Of a stretch of DNA of 64,000 bases, positions 36,959 to 46,215 are shown one piece after another; position 1 is the first letter of the stretch; each line of letters starts with the position of its first letter. The notes beneath the pieces are model-generated. The model worked only from the letters and a program-made list of their open reading frames with translations. It did no database searches and had not been told where the DNA came from. The DNA is from Brevibacillus sedimenti. Lineage in GTDB: Bacteria; Bacillota; Bacilli; Brevibacillales; Brevibacillaceae. Both the position numbers and the translations under genes were made by a program. The stretch lies in the NCBI RefSeq assembly GCF_020923495.1, contig NZ_CP064048.1:3225001-3289000 (forward strand). Reading direction: 5' to 3'.

Positions 36959-39538
36959 TTACGTTTTTTTCAGGCGCTGTCTCCACTCATACAGCTTCAG
37001 CATGGCTTCCATCGGCGTCATCTGGTTCAAATCCAGTTCGCGCAGCTCTGCCATCACGGTTTCTTCATCCGGCGACAGGCGGGACACGGGCTCCTCCTTC
37101 GCTGCGGACACAGGAGCCGCCCACAGCGCGTCCAAGGTCATCTGCACCTCCTGTGCCGATGTCGCGGCTGCATTCGCTTCCAGTCCGGCGAGAATCTCCC
37201 GCGCCCGCTCAATCACCCGGCCGGGCATCTCCGCCAGTTCGGCCACGTGGATACCGTAGCTTTTGTCCGCCCGTCCCGGCTCGATTTTGTGCAGAAACAA
37301 GAGCTTGCCGTCACGCTCTTCGCAGCGGGCGTGCACATTGACCACGCCGGGAAGCAACTCTTCCAGGCCGGTCAGCTCGTGATAGTGCGTGGAAAAGAGC
37401 GTCTTGGCTCCGATCTTTTCGCGAATGTACTCGATCACTGCCTGCGCCAGCGCCATTCCGTCATAGGTGGACGTGCCGCGGCCAATCTCGTCCAGCAGGA
37501 TCAGGCTTTGCGCGGTCGCTTTTTGCAAGGCGTGTTTGGTCTCCAGCATTTCCACCATGAAGGTGCTGTGTCCGCCGACCAGGTCGTCGGCTGCTCCGAT
37601 CCGGGTAAAAATCTGGTCCACCAGCGACAATTTCGCCGCTTTCGCCGGAACAAAGCAGCCGATCTGCGCCATGATGACGATGAGCGCGATCTGGCGCATA
37701 TACGTGCTCTTTCCGGCCATGTTCGGGCCGGTAATGAGCAGGATCTGTCTGTCCGACTGGTTCATCTCCACGTCGTTGGCGACGTATTTTTCCCGATCCA
37801 GCACCGCTTCCACGACCGGGTGGCGCCCTTCGCGGATGACGCACTCGCCGGTCGTGACGAGTTCGGGCCGCACATAGCCGCGCTCCTCGCTGACAGTGGC
37901 AAATGCCTGCAGCACGTCCACGGCGGCAATGCGTTCAGCCAGCCCCTGCAGGCGGGGAATGTGGGTGGCCACTTCGCTGCGGATGGCGGTAAACAGCTGG
38001 TACTCCAGCTCCACCATCTTTTCTTCCGCTTCCAGAATGAGCGCCTCTTTTTCCTTCAGCTCCGGGGTGATGAACCGTTCGGCATTGGCCAGTGTCTGTT
38101 TGCGCTCGTAGCGGCCGGCCGGCACGTTTGCCAGGTTGGCACGGGATACCTCGATGTAGTAGCCGAACACCTTGTTGAAGCCTACCTTCAGCGAACGGAT
38201 GCCGGTTGCTTCCCGCTCCGCCTGTTCCAGTTGGGCAATCCAGTTCTTGCCTTCGCGGCTTGCCGTGTGCAGCTTGTCCAGGTACTCGTCATAGCCGGGC
38301 CGGATCAGACCGCCTTCGCGCACGGAAACCGGCGGGTCGTCAACCAGCGCCGACCGCAGGAAAGCAGCGATGTCGGCGCACTCGTCCATCCCTTCGGCCA
38401 GTTCGGTGAGCACGCGGGAGCCGGCGTTCAGCAGAAGCTGCCGCAGTTCAGGCACCGCTTCCAGCGACAAGCGAAGCTGCACCAGGTCGCGGGCGTTGGC
38501 GTTACCGTACGAGACACGTCCCGCCAAGCGTTCCAGATCGTAGACCCGATCCAGGCAGGCGCGGACGTCGGAACGCAGCAGCATATCCCCTTTCAAATGT
38601 TCCACCGCATCCAGCCGTGCTTCCAGTTCGCTTTTGTTCAACAGCGGCCGCTCAATCCAGCGGCGCAGAAGACGTCCGCCCATGGCTGTCTCGGTACGGT
38701 CCAGCAGCCACAGCAGCGAGCCTTTTTTGGACTTGTCGCGAATGGTTTCGGTCAGCTCCAGGTTGCGCCGGGAAAAGTTGTCCATCTGCAGGTACTGCTT
38801 GGCGTCATAGCGCTTGATCAGCCTCATGTGGGACAAACTTCGCTTCTGCGTGGAACCGATGTAGTGCAGGAGCGCATTTACCGCGAGGCGCATCGCCAGA
38901 TCCAGCTCGCGCGCCTGATCCTGATACTGCTGATCGACGGCAAATGCGTTCACCGCCCCGGTTTCTATGTACGTGACCGGCATGTCGGGCTTCAGGTCCT
39001 GCGACAGACCGCACACCACCAGTTCCTTCGGCCGGTACTGCATCGCCTCGTCCAGCGCGGCTCCCGCCGTGCCAAACAGCGAGGTGACGTACATCTCGCC
39101 CGTGCTCATGTCACAGGCGGCAATACCCATTCGGCCGTCCGCTTCGGCGATCGCCGCCATGTAGTTGTTTTCCTTGTCCGTCAGCCATTTCCCCTCCATC
39201 ATGGTCCCCGGGGTAATGACGCGGGTCACTTCGCGGCGGACGACACCCTTGGCCGCTTTCGGGTCTTCCACCTGTTCGCAGACAGCCACCTTGTACCCTT
39301 TTTTCAAAAGCTCGGCAATATAGGCGTCAGCCGAGTGATGCGGCACACCGCACATCGGGATACGCTCGTCCCCGCCGCCGTCCCGGCCGGTCAGCGTAAT
39401 CTCCAGCTCACGCGAGGCGGTGATGGCATCGTCGAAAAACAGTTCGTAAAAATCACCTAAACGAAAAAATAAGAAAGTATCCGGGTACTCACGCTTGATC
39501 GCCAGATACTGTTGAATCATTGGGGTATACTGAGCCAT
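36959..39538 (-). CDS. mutS: DNA mismatch repair protein MutS
   Basis: Mismatch recognition ATPase of 859 residues. The mismatch-reading motif is in GDFYELFFDDA (about residue 30). Walker A GPNMAGKSTYMRQ is near residue 606, Walker B LILLDEIGRGTSTYDG follows, and the signature STHYHEL is present. The tail contains a short acidic segment that could bind the beta clamp. ATG 39536-39538 with AGGAGA nine bases upstream; the frame extends only eight codons further. Confidence 0.97.
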   Translation of the reverse strand: MAQYTPMIQQYLAIKREYPDTFLFFRLGDFYELFFDDAITASRELEITLTGRDGGGDERIPMCGVPHHSADAYIAELLKKGYKVAVCEQVEDPKAAKGVVRREVTRVITPGTMMEGKWLTDKENNYMAAIAEADGRMGIAACDMSTGEMYVTSLFGTAGAALDEAMQYRPKELVVCGLSQDLKPDMPVTYIETGAVNAFAVDQQYQDQARELDLAMRLAVNALLHYIGSTQKRSLSHMRLIKRYDAKQYLQMDNFSRRNLELTETIRDKSKKGSLLWLLDRTETAMGGRLLRRWIERPLLNKSELEARLDAVEHLKGDMLLRSDVRACLDRVYDLERLAGRVSYGNANARDLVQLRLSLEAVPELRQLLLNAGSRVLTELAEGMDECADIAAFLRSALVDDPPVSVREGGLIRPGYDEYLDKLHTASREGKNWIAQLEQAEREATGIRSLKVGFNKVFGYYIEVSRANLANVPAGRYERKQTLANAERFITPELKEKEALILEAEEKMVELEYQLFTAIRSEVATHIPRLQGLAERIAAVDVLQAFATVSEERGYVRPELVTTGECVIREGRHPVVEAVLDREKYVANDVEMNQSDRQILLITGPNMAGKSTYMRQIALIVIMAQIGCFVPAKAAKLSLVDQIFTRIGAADDLVGGHSTFMVEMLETKHALQKATAQSLILLDEIGRGTSTYDGMALAQAVIEYIREKIGAKTLFSTHYHELTGLEELLPGVVNVHARCEERDGKLLFLHKIEPGRADKSYGIHVAELAEMPGRVIERAREILAGLEANAAATSAQEVQMTLDALWAAPVSAAKEEPVSRLSPDEETVMAELRELDLNQMTPMEAMLKLYEWRQRLKKT

Positions 39539-39574
39539 GTTTTCAAATCTCCTAGCCTGCAATCTCGCCTGTAC

Positions 39575-39604
39575 ATTATAGCACGTCCGGCCGGGGAAGT
39601 TGAA
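39575..39604 (-). promoter_or_regulatory. Candidate mutSL promoter
   Basis: On the minus strand TTCAAC (39599-39604) and TATAAT (39575-39580) with an 18-base spacer, 36 bases before mutS. The -35 lies inside the hairpin GGGGAAG/CTTCCCC (39593-39614) that follows the amidoligase gene. Confidence 0.55.
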
Positions 39605-39614
39605 CCTCTTCCCC
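39593..39614 (-). other. Hairpin after the amidoligase gene
   Basis: GGGGAAG and CTTCCCC form a seven-base stem over eight bases, without a T-run. It may weaken read-through into mutS and overlaps the mutS -35. Confidence 0.5.
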
Positions 39615-39654
39615 GCAGATCAGATGCGATTCGCATTCAGGTCAATATGGTTGC

Positions 39655-40947
39655 TCAGCCGATTTCCCAGGCCTTGCGCAGATCCTGCCCGGCCGGCCAC
39701 GTTTCTCCCGCGAGCAGATAGGCAAAATAGCAATCGAGCGGGTCCCGGCTGTCGCGGTAGCAAGCGAGGCTTGAAAGCTCTTCCCATATGGCTTTCACGT
39801 ACGGTGCCAACGTCTGTTTGTCGCCGCGGTAATACGCCCTGATGAGCGACACATCCAGATGAGGGCGGGCCGTCAACTGCTCGTGACAGGCGGCCACCAG
39901 CCGGGCGAGGTGCAGGATGCCTCGCGTCACATCCGGATGGACCAGCCAACTGGGCAGGGTGCGGTACTCAAACCCGCCGTGCGTCTTCTCCCGGATGTCT
40001 CCGAGGAATCCGTATCGGGGGCGCCGCTTCAAGCAGCCGGGGTCTTCCACCATGACCAACGGCAGGGCGAGATAGGCGTCCAACTTGCGGAGCAGGGAAA
40101 AGTCGAGGGCCACGCCGCTAAAGTGGATGTGCCCGCCGACGGGATAGCCGTCGAACGGCATGCCGCCCGCCAGCCACTCCACCGTCCTGTCCGTGATCTT
40201 GCGGCGGGCGAGCAAGAGCGCCTGCCGGATGCGGGCAAACAATTCATCCGGGTCGTCGGACGGCTCCGGACGCAGTTCGGCCAACGGATGCTGATGCAGA
40301 GCCAGCTCTTCCCGATACCGGGTGGAATCGCACCCGACCACCCCGCCTTTGCCCATGTAGTCGGAGGCCAGTACCATCGAGCCGTCCGCTCCCCTCAGGG
40401 CAAACTCCGGGTCCGCTCCCAGCATCAGCCTGTCAGCGCTGCGCCTCTTTCTCTGGTTCAGCCACCAGTCCCGCGCCTCCCGCATAAACCGATCGGACAT
40501 TTGGGCAGGCCAATACGGCGATACCCGCACCACTTTGACACGATGGGGCGAAGCTGCAGTCAGCAGCACTTCTCCGCACTCCAGCCCCGTGGCGTACAGG
40601 GCACGCACCGCCAGCTTGACGGCCACCTGCGCTTCCGGATCATTCGGCAGCCGCTCCACCGGCTCGAAGTGCTGCTCGCCCCACGGCTGGGACAGCCAGT
40701 GCGCCTTCTCCAGACTTTTTTCCAGGTGCAAGAGATGAAACTGATACAGTTGGACGCGATAGATCCGTGTCCCCGGCTCCGGACCAGCCTTTGCCGTCGC
40801 GATGCCGCTCATTTTGAGCAGTTTGTTGGCCTGGTTGCCCTTCGACAAACGATTAATGGCCGCCTTGATATTGGTCGGCATCACTTCGGTGTTGTATCGT
40901 CCGCCTGTCCCGGATGGCCTGCCGTTTTCACGTACGTGGATAAACAT
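39655..40947 (-). CDS. Putative amidoligase (phiEco32-like COOH-NH2 ligase type 2)
   Basis: A protein of 430 residues. The C-terminal 250 residues begin with LMLGADPEFALRGADG and include DSTRYREELALHQHPLAELRPEPS in parts and GGHIHFSG, which fit the ATP-grasp-like/GCS-type COOH-NH2 ligase fold seen in phage phiEco32 and in Bacillales. Such enzymes form amide bonds between carboxyl and amino groups of small molecules or proteins. The N-terminal 170 residues are unassigned. GGGGGTG is seven bases before the chosen second ATG. It lies between cotE and mutS on the same strand, so a role in spore coat chemistry is possible but unproven. Confidence 0.65.
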   Translation of the reverse strand: MFIHVRENGRPSGTGGRYNTEVMPTNIKAAINRLSKGNQANKLLKMSGIATAKAGPEPGTRIYRVQLYQFHLLHLEKSLEKAHWLSQPWGEQHFEPVERLPNDPEAQVAVKLAVRALYATGLECGEVLLTAASPHRVKVVRVSPYWPAQMSDRFMREARDWWLNQRKRRSADRLMLGADPEFALRGADGSMVLASDYMGKGGVVGCDSTRYREELALHQHPLAELRPEPSDDPDELFARIRQALLLARRKITDRTVEWLAGGMPFDGYPVGGHIHFSGVALDFSLLRKLDAYLALPLVMVEDPGCLKRRPRYGFLGDIREKTHGGFEYRTLPSWLVHPDVTRGILHLARLVAACHEQLTARPHLDVSLIRAYYRGDKQTLAPYVKAIWEELSSLACYRDSRDPLDCYFAYLLAGETWPAGQDLRKAWEIG

Positions 40948-41069
40948 CATCCATCACCCCCGCTCTGCTGCTATAGCCTATGTGGCCCAGTGAAAAAAAG
41001 TGTGTGCCGGGACGGTTGCCCCGCCTGACCACCCGAAAAAAAGAAAAAAGAGGAGATGTGCCTCTCCTC

Positions 41070-41630
41070 TTAATCCAATTCGTCGAGCAATGTGGCCGAA
41101 TCAAAGTCGTCAAACTCGTCGCTGCTGTCTTCGTAGTCACCGAGCAGGTGGAAGTCCTTGTCATCGCAGTTGTTGCAAACGACCACACACACTTTGGTTT
41201 CGCCAATAATTTCGACGGCAAATTCACTTTCCACTTTCACCGTGACAGTACCACCGCCGCTCAGTTCGGCTTTGACGCACTTCGGCTGTTCCACAGCCCG
41301 GGCGATAATTTCCAGGTCGCCGCGGCAATGTTTGTCGAAGAACGTAAGCGGAACGAGTACGGAGAACTTGACGGTTTCCCGCGTGACGTCGGTTTGGGTG
41401 TTATTGGCAAACGAGTACCACAGGTTGACGTCATACGTACCAGTCACTTCAACCGCATCCCCCGCCAGCTCCGCCTGGAAGTTCGTGTTTATCATCCAGC
41501 ATCCGAGGACAGTCGAAGGAGTATGCGACGGAATGATGGTGTGGGTCGTTTGGGAGAATTTATGACCTTTACCGCAGACGGCTTTTGCGATGAGTTCCCG
41601 GCACTGCAGGTCTTTGTCTATACCCGACAT
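41070..41630 (-). CDS. cotE: Spore outer coat morphogenetic protein CotE
   Basis: A protein of 186 residues (181 in B. subtilis). Begins MSGIDKDLQCRELIAKAVCG; the core has THTIIP and GCWMINT and ends with a strongly acidic tail (DSSDEFDDFDSATLLDELD), as usual. CotE places the outer coat around the spore. AGGAGGT lies six bases before the ATG. Upstream at 41663-41671 a CATACAAAT resembles a SigE/SigK -10. It is followed by the amidoligase gene after about 120 bases. Confidence 0.96.
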   Translation of the reverse strand: MSGIDKDLQCRELIAKAVCGKGHKFSQTTHTIIPSHTPSTVLGCWMINTNFQAELAGDAVEVTGTYDVNLWYSFANNTQTDVTRETVKFSVLVPLTFFDKHCRGDLEIIARAVEQPKCVKAELSGGGTVTVKVESEFAVEIIGETKVCVVVCNNCDDKDFHLLGDYEDSSDEFDDFDSATLLDELD

Positions 41631-41662
41631 TTCTTTACCTCCTCCATACAACGTTTCTGTAC

Positions 41663-41691
41663 ATTTGTATGCAGGGCATTCGACTAGGGTG
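41663..41691 (-). promoter_or_regulatory. Possible mother-cell sigma promoter of cotE
   Basis: On the minus strand AC, 17 bases, then CATACAAAT (41663-41671). This fits loosely the SigK pattern AC-N17-CATANNNTA and the SigE -10 CATACANT. B. subtilis cotE is read from both types. Confidence 0.35.
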
Positions 41692-41753
41692 CAAACACCC
41701 ACTGTCATTTTGGGGAGGATTGTCGGGAATTGATCGCGCCGTTTATTCGCCTG

Positions 41754-42191
41754 TTACGAACAGCAGCCGCGGGATTTTTCCGGTCCGCCGCCTGTTTCGC
41801 CGGTGAGCGGATTGCCGCCGGTGTCCAGGATGATGCGTTCGGACACCGTGTTGGCGATCACGTTTGTGACCATCTGCAGCAGATCGTTCACGTCCACTTG
41901 AGACTGCTTGAATTCAGTAACGATCGGAATTGCGTCCAGTTCCTCGTGAAGCTGGTTGTACTCCGCTTCCACTTTTTTCGCCAGCTCCGGTTTGTTCATC
42001 GATTCAAACATGACCATCTGTTTTTGTTTCTTCTTTAATTCCGCGATCAGCTCCTGAACGCGTTCGTTGTGTTTGATCTGCTGCTCGGCCCGTTTGTAGA
42101 AATCGACTTCCTTGGTGCGGGCAATCATTACAGCCAATTCGCGGGCCTTTTCCAAAATCTCGTTGTGTGTGTACAGGCTTGTTTGTTCCAT
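41754..42191 (-). CDS. ricA: RicA (YmcA), RNA maturation complex subunit
   Basis: A protein of 145 residues. MEQTSLYTHNEILEKARELA and the coiled middle with ELKKKQKQMVMFE are typical; the C-terminal tail GGNPLTGETGGGPEKSRGCCS carries paired Cys, consistent with the Fe-S clusters of the RicA-RicF-RicT complex. The complex directs RNase Y, whose gene rny is also here, and affects Spo0A activation and biofilm formation. Seven bases after miaB, so one operon. Confidence 0.93.
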   Translation of the reverse strand: MEQTSLYTHNEILEKARELAVMIARTKEVDFYKRAEQQIKHNERVQELIAELKKKQKQMVMFESMNKPELAKKVEAEYNQLHEELDAIPIVTEFKQSQVDVNDLLQMVTNVIANTVSERIILDTGGNPLTGETGGGPEKSRGCCS

Positions 42192-42198
42192 CGCTCCA

Positions 42199-43710
42199 TT
42201 ACACCTCGACTTTTGTCACGATCTCTCCGTGCAGGGTCCACGTCTTCACGTCCGTGATCCGTACGTGAGCGAACTGACCAATCAGCGATTTGTCGCCGAC
42301 GAAGTGCACCAGCTTGTTGGACCGGGTGCGGCCAGCCAGCACATTGGGGTTGTTTTTCGATTCGCCTTCCACCAGCACCTCGACGACCTGGTTGTGCAGC
42401 TTCTGGTTCTGCTCCAGGCTGATCTTCGCCATCAGCTCGTTCAGGCGGTAGAGACGCTCCTTTTTTACCTCCATCGGCACGTTGTCTTCCATGACGGCAG
42501 CCGGCGTACCTTCGCGAGGCGAATAAATGAAGGTATAGGCGGAGTCGTAACGGACCTCTTCCACGAGGGAGAGCGTTTCTTCGAATTGCTCATCAGTCTC
42601 GCCGGGGAAGCCGACGATAATGTCCGTGGAAAGCACCACGTTGGGAATCGCCGCTTTAATTTTACGCACCAATTCCAAGTAGTGTTCGCGCGTGTATTTG
42701 CGGGCCATCCGCTTCAGCACTTCGCTGGAACCGGACTGGACAGGCAGGTGGATGTGTTCCACCAGATTGCCCCCTTTGGCCAGGACTTCGATCAGACGGT
42801 CGTCAAAGTCGCGCGGGTGGCTGGTGGTAAAGCGGATGCGCGGAATGTCGATCTTGCGGATCTCGTCCAAAAGGTCGCCGAAGCCAAACCGGATGTCTTG
42901 AAAATCCTTTCCATACGCATTGACGTTTTGACCGAGCAGGGTGACTTCCTTGAAGCCTTGGCGGGCCAGTTCGCGCACTTCTGCGATCACGTCTTCCGGA
43001 CGGCGGCTGCGCTCCTTGCCGCGCGTGTACGGCACGATGCAGTACGTACAGAACTTGTCACAGCCGTACATGATGTTGACCCAACCCTTGATGTTGCCTT
43101 CGCGGATCTTCGGCATGTTTTCGATGATGTCGCCCTCTTTGGACCACACCTCGATCACCATTTCCTTGCTGAACATGGCGTCGCGCAGCAGCACCGGCAG
43201 GCGGTGAATGTTGTGCGTACCAAAGATGAGGTCAACATGCGGGAAGCTTTTCAGGATCTTGTTGACCACGCTTTCCTCCTGCGACATGCAGCCGCAGACG
43301 CCGAGGATCAGGTTGGGGTTGTTGTTTTTCACCCGCTTCATGTTGCCCAGTTCGCCAAACACCTTGTCTTCTGCGTTTTCCCGGATCGCACAGGTGTTGA
43401 ACAGCACTACGTCCGCATCTTCTGCTTCTTCGGCCGGGCTGTAGCCCATTTGCTGAAGAATCCCGGCGATTGTCTCGGAGTCGTGCTCATTCATTTGACA
43501 GCCGTAGGTGCGTACGTAGTAGCGCTTGCCTTTCCCGATATCCTTCATGTCTTCCGGAATGGCGAAGTCGTAATGCACCTTAACCTCTTCCTTGCCGCGC
43601 TTTTTCGCGTCTTTCAAGGAAGGGGGCTGGAAGTACTTGGCGTAGTCTGCTGTTGTTTTCGGGGACTTGCCGGATTTTAAGTCCGTAGTCGCCTCAGTTT
43701 TCATTGTCAT
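42199..43710 (-). CDS. miaB: tRNA-2-methylthio-N6-dimethylallyladenosine synthase MiaB
   Basis: A radical SAM enzyme of 503 residues. The N-terminal UPF0004 domain (from about residue 65) has [19 protein letters not shown] and GVCGCMSQ, which bind the second cluster. The radical SAM motif is [10 protein letters not shown]-terminal TRAM domain ([13 protein letters not shown]) binds RNA. It completes the ms2i6A37 modification begun by MiaA. The N-terminal 60 residues are an extension also seen in Bacillus. A -10 TATAAT lies on the minus strand at 43759-43764. Confidence 0.97.
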   Translation of the reverse strand: MTMKTEATTDLKSGKSPKTTADYAKYFQPPSLKDAKKRGKEEVKVHYDFAIPEDMKDIGKGKRYYVRTYGCQMNEHDSETIAGILQQMGYSPAEEAEDADVVLFNTCAIRENAEDKVFGELGNMKRVKNNNPNLILGVCGCMSQEESVVNKILKSFPHVDLIFGTHNIHRLPVLLRDAMFSKEMVIEVWSKEGDIIENMPKIREGNIKGWVNIMYGCDKFCTYCIVPYTRGKERSRRPEDVIAEVRELARQGFKEVTLLGQNVNAYGKDFQDIRFGFGDLLDEIRKIDIPRIRFTTSHPRDFDDRLIEVLAKGGNLVEHIHLPVQSGSSEVLKRMARKYTREHYLELVRKIKAAIPNVVLSTDIIVGFPGETDEQFEETLSLVEEVRYDSAYTFIYSPREGTPAAVMEDNVPMEVKKERLYRLNELMAKISLEQNQKLHNQVVEVLVEGESKNNPNVLAGRTRSNKLVHFVGDKSLIGQFAHVRITDVKTWTLHGEIVTKVEV

Positions 43711-43758
43711 CTGTCTATCACCTCAGTAAGCATTGGTTTTACGGTTTACCATCAACAC

Positions 43759-43786
43759 ATTATAGCATAGAACATTTTATTTTAAC
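43759..43786 (-). promoter_or_regulatory. Candidate miaB-ricA promoter
   Basis: A perfect TATAAT (43759-43764, minus strand) about 50 bases before miaB, with a poor -35 (GTTAAA, 16-base spacer). Confidence 0.4.
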
Positions 43787-43942
43787 GAATAAATCAGGAA
43801 CTTCCAGTGAATCTTTCTGGAAAACCATTTTCCTGCGACTTTTTTCACATTTTTCTGAATCAGGCTGGTCCACGTGCAACATTGCCGACCCGTCCGCCGT
43901 CTGAATAGCAGCAAAACGATATATCCCGAACAGGAGGTTCCC

Positions 43943-45166
43943 ATGAAGCGAGTCCTATCTGTTTTTCTGGCGGTTCTGATGATTCTGACTCTCGTGCCGT
44001 TCGTTCAGGCGGCGCCCGCGTTCTCCGATGTGCCCCGCAGCCATTGGGCCTACAAGGAAATCACCGAGATGGCGGCCAAAGGGATTATCAAGGGGTACGA
44101 GGACGGCAAATTCCGGCCCAACAATCAGGTCACACGCGCTGAATTTGCCAAGATCATGATTGCCGCGGCCGGCGTGGACATTCGCAAGAACAAGGTTAGT
44201 CAAACGTTTGTGGATGTGCCGAAGTCGCATTGGGCGTTCCTTTACGTGGAGCATGCCAAGCCATACCTGACAGGCTATAAGTCGGGCACCCGCTACTACT
44301 ACAAGCCGGATCAGTACGCCGTCCGGGAAGACATCGCCGTGGCGCTGGTTCGCCTGCTCGGCTACGACCGCACGCACAAGGCGGACCAGGACGTGTTGAA
44401 ACGTTTCCGCGACCATGAGCGAATTTCGCCCAACCTCCGCCCGTACATCGCCATCGCGATCCAGACCAATCTGATGAAAGGGTACAACAACGAGTTCCGT
44501 CCGCTTGATCCGATCACCCGCGCCGAAGCAGCCTCGCTCCTGTACCGTGCGCTTCTGGACCGAAACGATGACGAGACCAAAGTGGTTTTCCCCAACCCGG
44601 ATAAACCGGAGCTGCCGCGCAGTGTAAGCGACAACTTCAGCGATACCGAACTGAAAAACTGGGACACCGATCATGCCGTCGGTACCTGGGGCGTCGTCAA
44701 CAAGCAGGTGACTGCCATTTCCACCGAGAAAAATCTGCATCACTATTTCCTGCCGCTCATCTGGGATGAAGACAAAAACACGAAACGTTACGAATTGACC
44801 GTCGATGTCAACGTGAGCGGCTCCGATGGGCTGGGTGGCGTGTACTTCAACGGCAAGAACGGCGCAGCCCATGTCGTCTTCGTCAACAAAGACCGCGTCA
44901 CGCTCGCCCGCGTGGAAGACGCCAAGGACGCCGACATTGACGTGATCGCGTCCGGTTCCTACAAGCTGAAAACGAGCAACCGGCTGAAAGTGGTCGTCGA
45001 CGGCGACAGCGTCTCCATCTACATGAACGACCAGTTCCTCTTCAGACAGCAAAAAGTGAAACCAGAGGGTACCAAGCTGGGACTCTATCTGCAGCGTAAC
45101 GCAACCAAAGACGCGCCACGCAGCATCACCTACCTGGATAACTTCTCCTTTACAGCACAGCCGTGA
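43943..45166 (+). CDS. Secreted SLH-domain protein with C-terminal LamG/DUF1080-like domain
   Basis: A protein of 407 residues. Signal peptide residues 1-24 (VFLAVLMILTLVPFVQAAPA). Three S-layer homology domains follow, about residues 26-85, 90-150 and 155-210, with FSDVPRSHWAYKEI, GYEDGKFRPNNQVTRAEFAK and FRPLDPITRAEAASLLYRA; they bind pyruvylated wall polymers. Residues 225-405 form a beta-sandwich (DNFSDTELKNWD, GLGGVYFNGKNG, LKVVVDGDSVSIYMND, GTKLGLYLQRN) like concanavalin-type sugar-binding domains. AGGAGG lies five bases before the ATG. Likely a minor surface protein displayed beside the S-layer. Confidence 0.85.
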   Translation: MKRVLSVFLAVLMILTLVPFVQAAPAFSDVPRSHWAYKEITEMAAKGIIKGYEDGKFRPNNQVTRAEFAKIMIAAAGVDIRKNKVSQTFVDVPKSHWAFLYVEHAKPYLTGYKSGTRYYYKPDQYAVREDIAVALVRLLGYDRTHKADQDVLKRFRDHERISPNLRPYIAIAIQTNLMKGYNNEFRPLDPITRAEAASLLYRALLDRNDDETKVVFPNPDKPELPRSVSDNFSDTELKNWDTDHAVGTWGVVNKQVTAISTEKNLHHYFLPLIWDEDKNTKRYELTVDVNVSGSDGLGGVYFNGKNGAAHVVFVNKDRVTLARVEDAKDADIDVIASGSYKLKTSNRLKVVVDGDSVSIYMNDQFLFRQQKVKPEGTKLGLYLQRNATKDAPRSITYLDNFSFTAQP

Positions 45167-45172
45167 CGCCGC

Positions 45173-45219
45173 ACCGCTTCCGTTTCCAGGGACCCCTGAG
45201 CGGAAGCGGTTTTTTCTTT
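45173..45219 (+). terminator. Terminator of the SLH gene
   Basis: ACCGCTTCCG and CGGAAGCGGT pair perfectly, with a small inner stem CAGG/CCTG, followed by TTTTTCTTTC. Confidence 0.9.
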
Positions 45220-45310
45220 CCCGGCAAACTTGCTGCGGTGCAGATCACTAGAAATGAACAAGGTACAGTTGTATAATGGTAGCGATTCTTGACCGGGGAA
45301 GGAGTTTCCT

Positions 45311-46153
45311 ATGACCTTTACTGTTACTCAGCCGTTCCGCTGGATGGATTCCGGTGTCTATCGGGACAATCCGCTGGAGCCGCTGATTCGCGACGAAGCG
45401 CTGGCTGCTTACATGAACCGGGACGACGCCCAACCAGTCATCCACCTGTGGGTGTACGACAAGGCGCTCTACCTGGGCCGCCGCGACGCCAAACTGCCGC
45501 GGCTGGAACAGGCGCTGCGCCAATTTGGTCAAGACGGCTTTGGCTGCGTGCTGCGCTCGTCCGGCGGAGCCTGTGTGCCGCTGGACGCGGGCGTGCTCAA
45601 CCTCGCCTGTCTGCTGCCCGACACGTCGATTGCGATCGACGCTTTTTTCCAATTCGTCGCCCGGATGCTGCATGTGGGATTGCGCGAGTACGGCGACATG
45701 CAGTTTGGCGAAGTGACTGGTTCCTACTGCGCGGGCGAATACGACTTCTCGATTGGCGGCAAAAAAATCGGCGGCATGGCCCAACGGCGCACCCGCTTCG
45801 GGTCGATCCTGCAATTGTGCATCAACGTCGAGGAACAGCCGCGCGGTGCGTGGATGGAACGCTTCTACGCGAAAGCCGGCCTCGCTGACATGGACAATCA
45901 CCGTCCCATTCCCTTCATCGACGGGAACACAGTGGGCAGCATCGCCGGATTGACCGGCCGCCCCGTTACCGTCTCGGACGTCAAGGAACGGCTGCTGACC
46001 GCCATCCGCAGGGAGTGGCCGATCAGCCCCGCACCGTTTGCCGTGCCCAAGACACTGGTGGAAGAATCCCGGCACCATCTCGCCGAGCGGTTGGGGTTGT
46101 TCGCGTTTACGGCGGATGAACTGATCAGGCCCGACTGGCATTTGCCGGGCTGA
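45311..46153 (+). CDS. lipL: Octanoyl-[GcvH]:protein N-octanoyltransferase LipL
   Basis: A protein of 280 residues (B. subtilis LipL is 281) of the lipoate ligase fold. It moves octanoyl groups from GcvH to E2 lipoyl domains such as PdhC in this window. Seen: [17 protein letters not shown], the catalytic Cys in GSYCAGEYD, and [14 protein letters not shown]. Ribosome site AAGGAG seven bases before the ATG; a TATAAT at 45271-45276 suggests its own promoter. Single gene between terminators. Confidence 0.9.
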   Translation: MTFTVTQPFRWMDSGVYRDNPLEPLIRDEALAAYMNRDDAQPVIHLWVYDKALYLGRRDAKLPRLEQALRQFGQDGFGCVLRSSGGACVPLDAGVLNLACLLPDTSIAIDAFFQFVARMLHVGLREYGDMQFGEVTGSYCAGEYDFSIGGKKIGGMAQRRTRFGSILQLCINVEEQPRGAWMERFYAKAGLADMDNHRPIPFIDGNTVGSIAGLTGRPVTVSDVKERLLTAIRREWPISPAPFAVPKTLVEESRHHLAERLGLFAFTADELIRPDWHLPG

Positions 46154-46178
46154 TCCCCTATCATACCATGCACAGGGG

Positions 46179-46207
46179 AAAAGCGCCTCGTAAAGAGAGG
46201 CGCTTTT
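46179..46207. terminator. Bidirectional terminator
   Basis: AAAAGCGCCTC and GAGGCGCTTTT pair perfectly over seven bases between lipL and the convergent gene. Confidence 0.9.
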
Positions 46208-46215
46208 GATTTGCG

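Noticed and set aside
35837-39460. Open frame of 1207 codons opposite mutL and mutS
   Set aside because: It is antisense to two certain genes, has no ribosome site or family motifs, and is rich in His, Arg and Gln as expected of the complement of GC-rich coding DNA.
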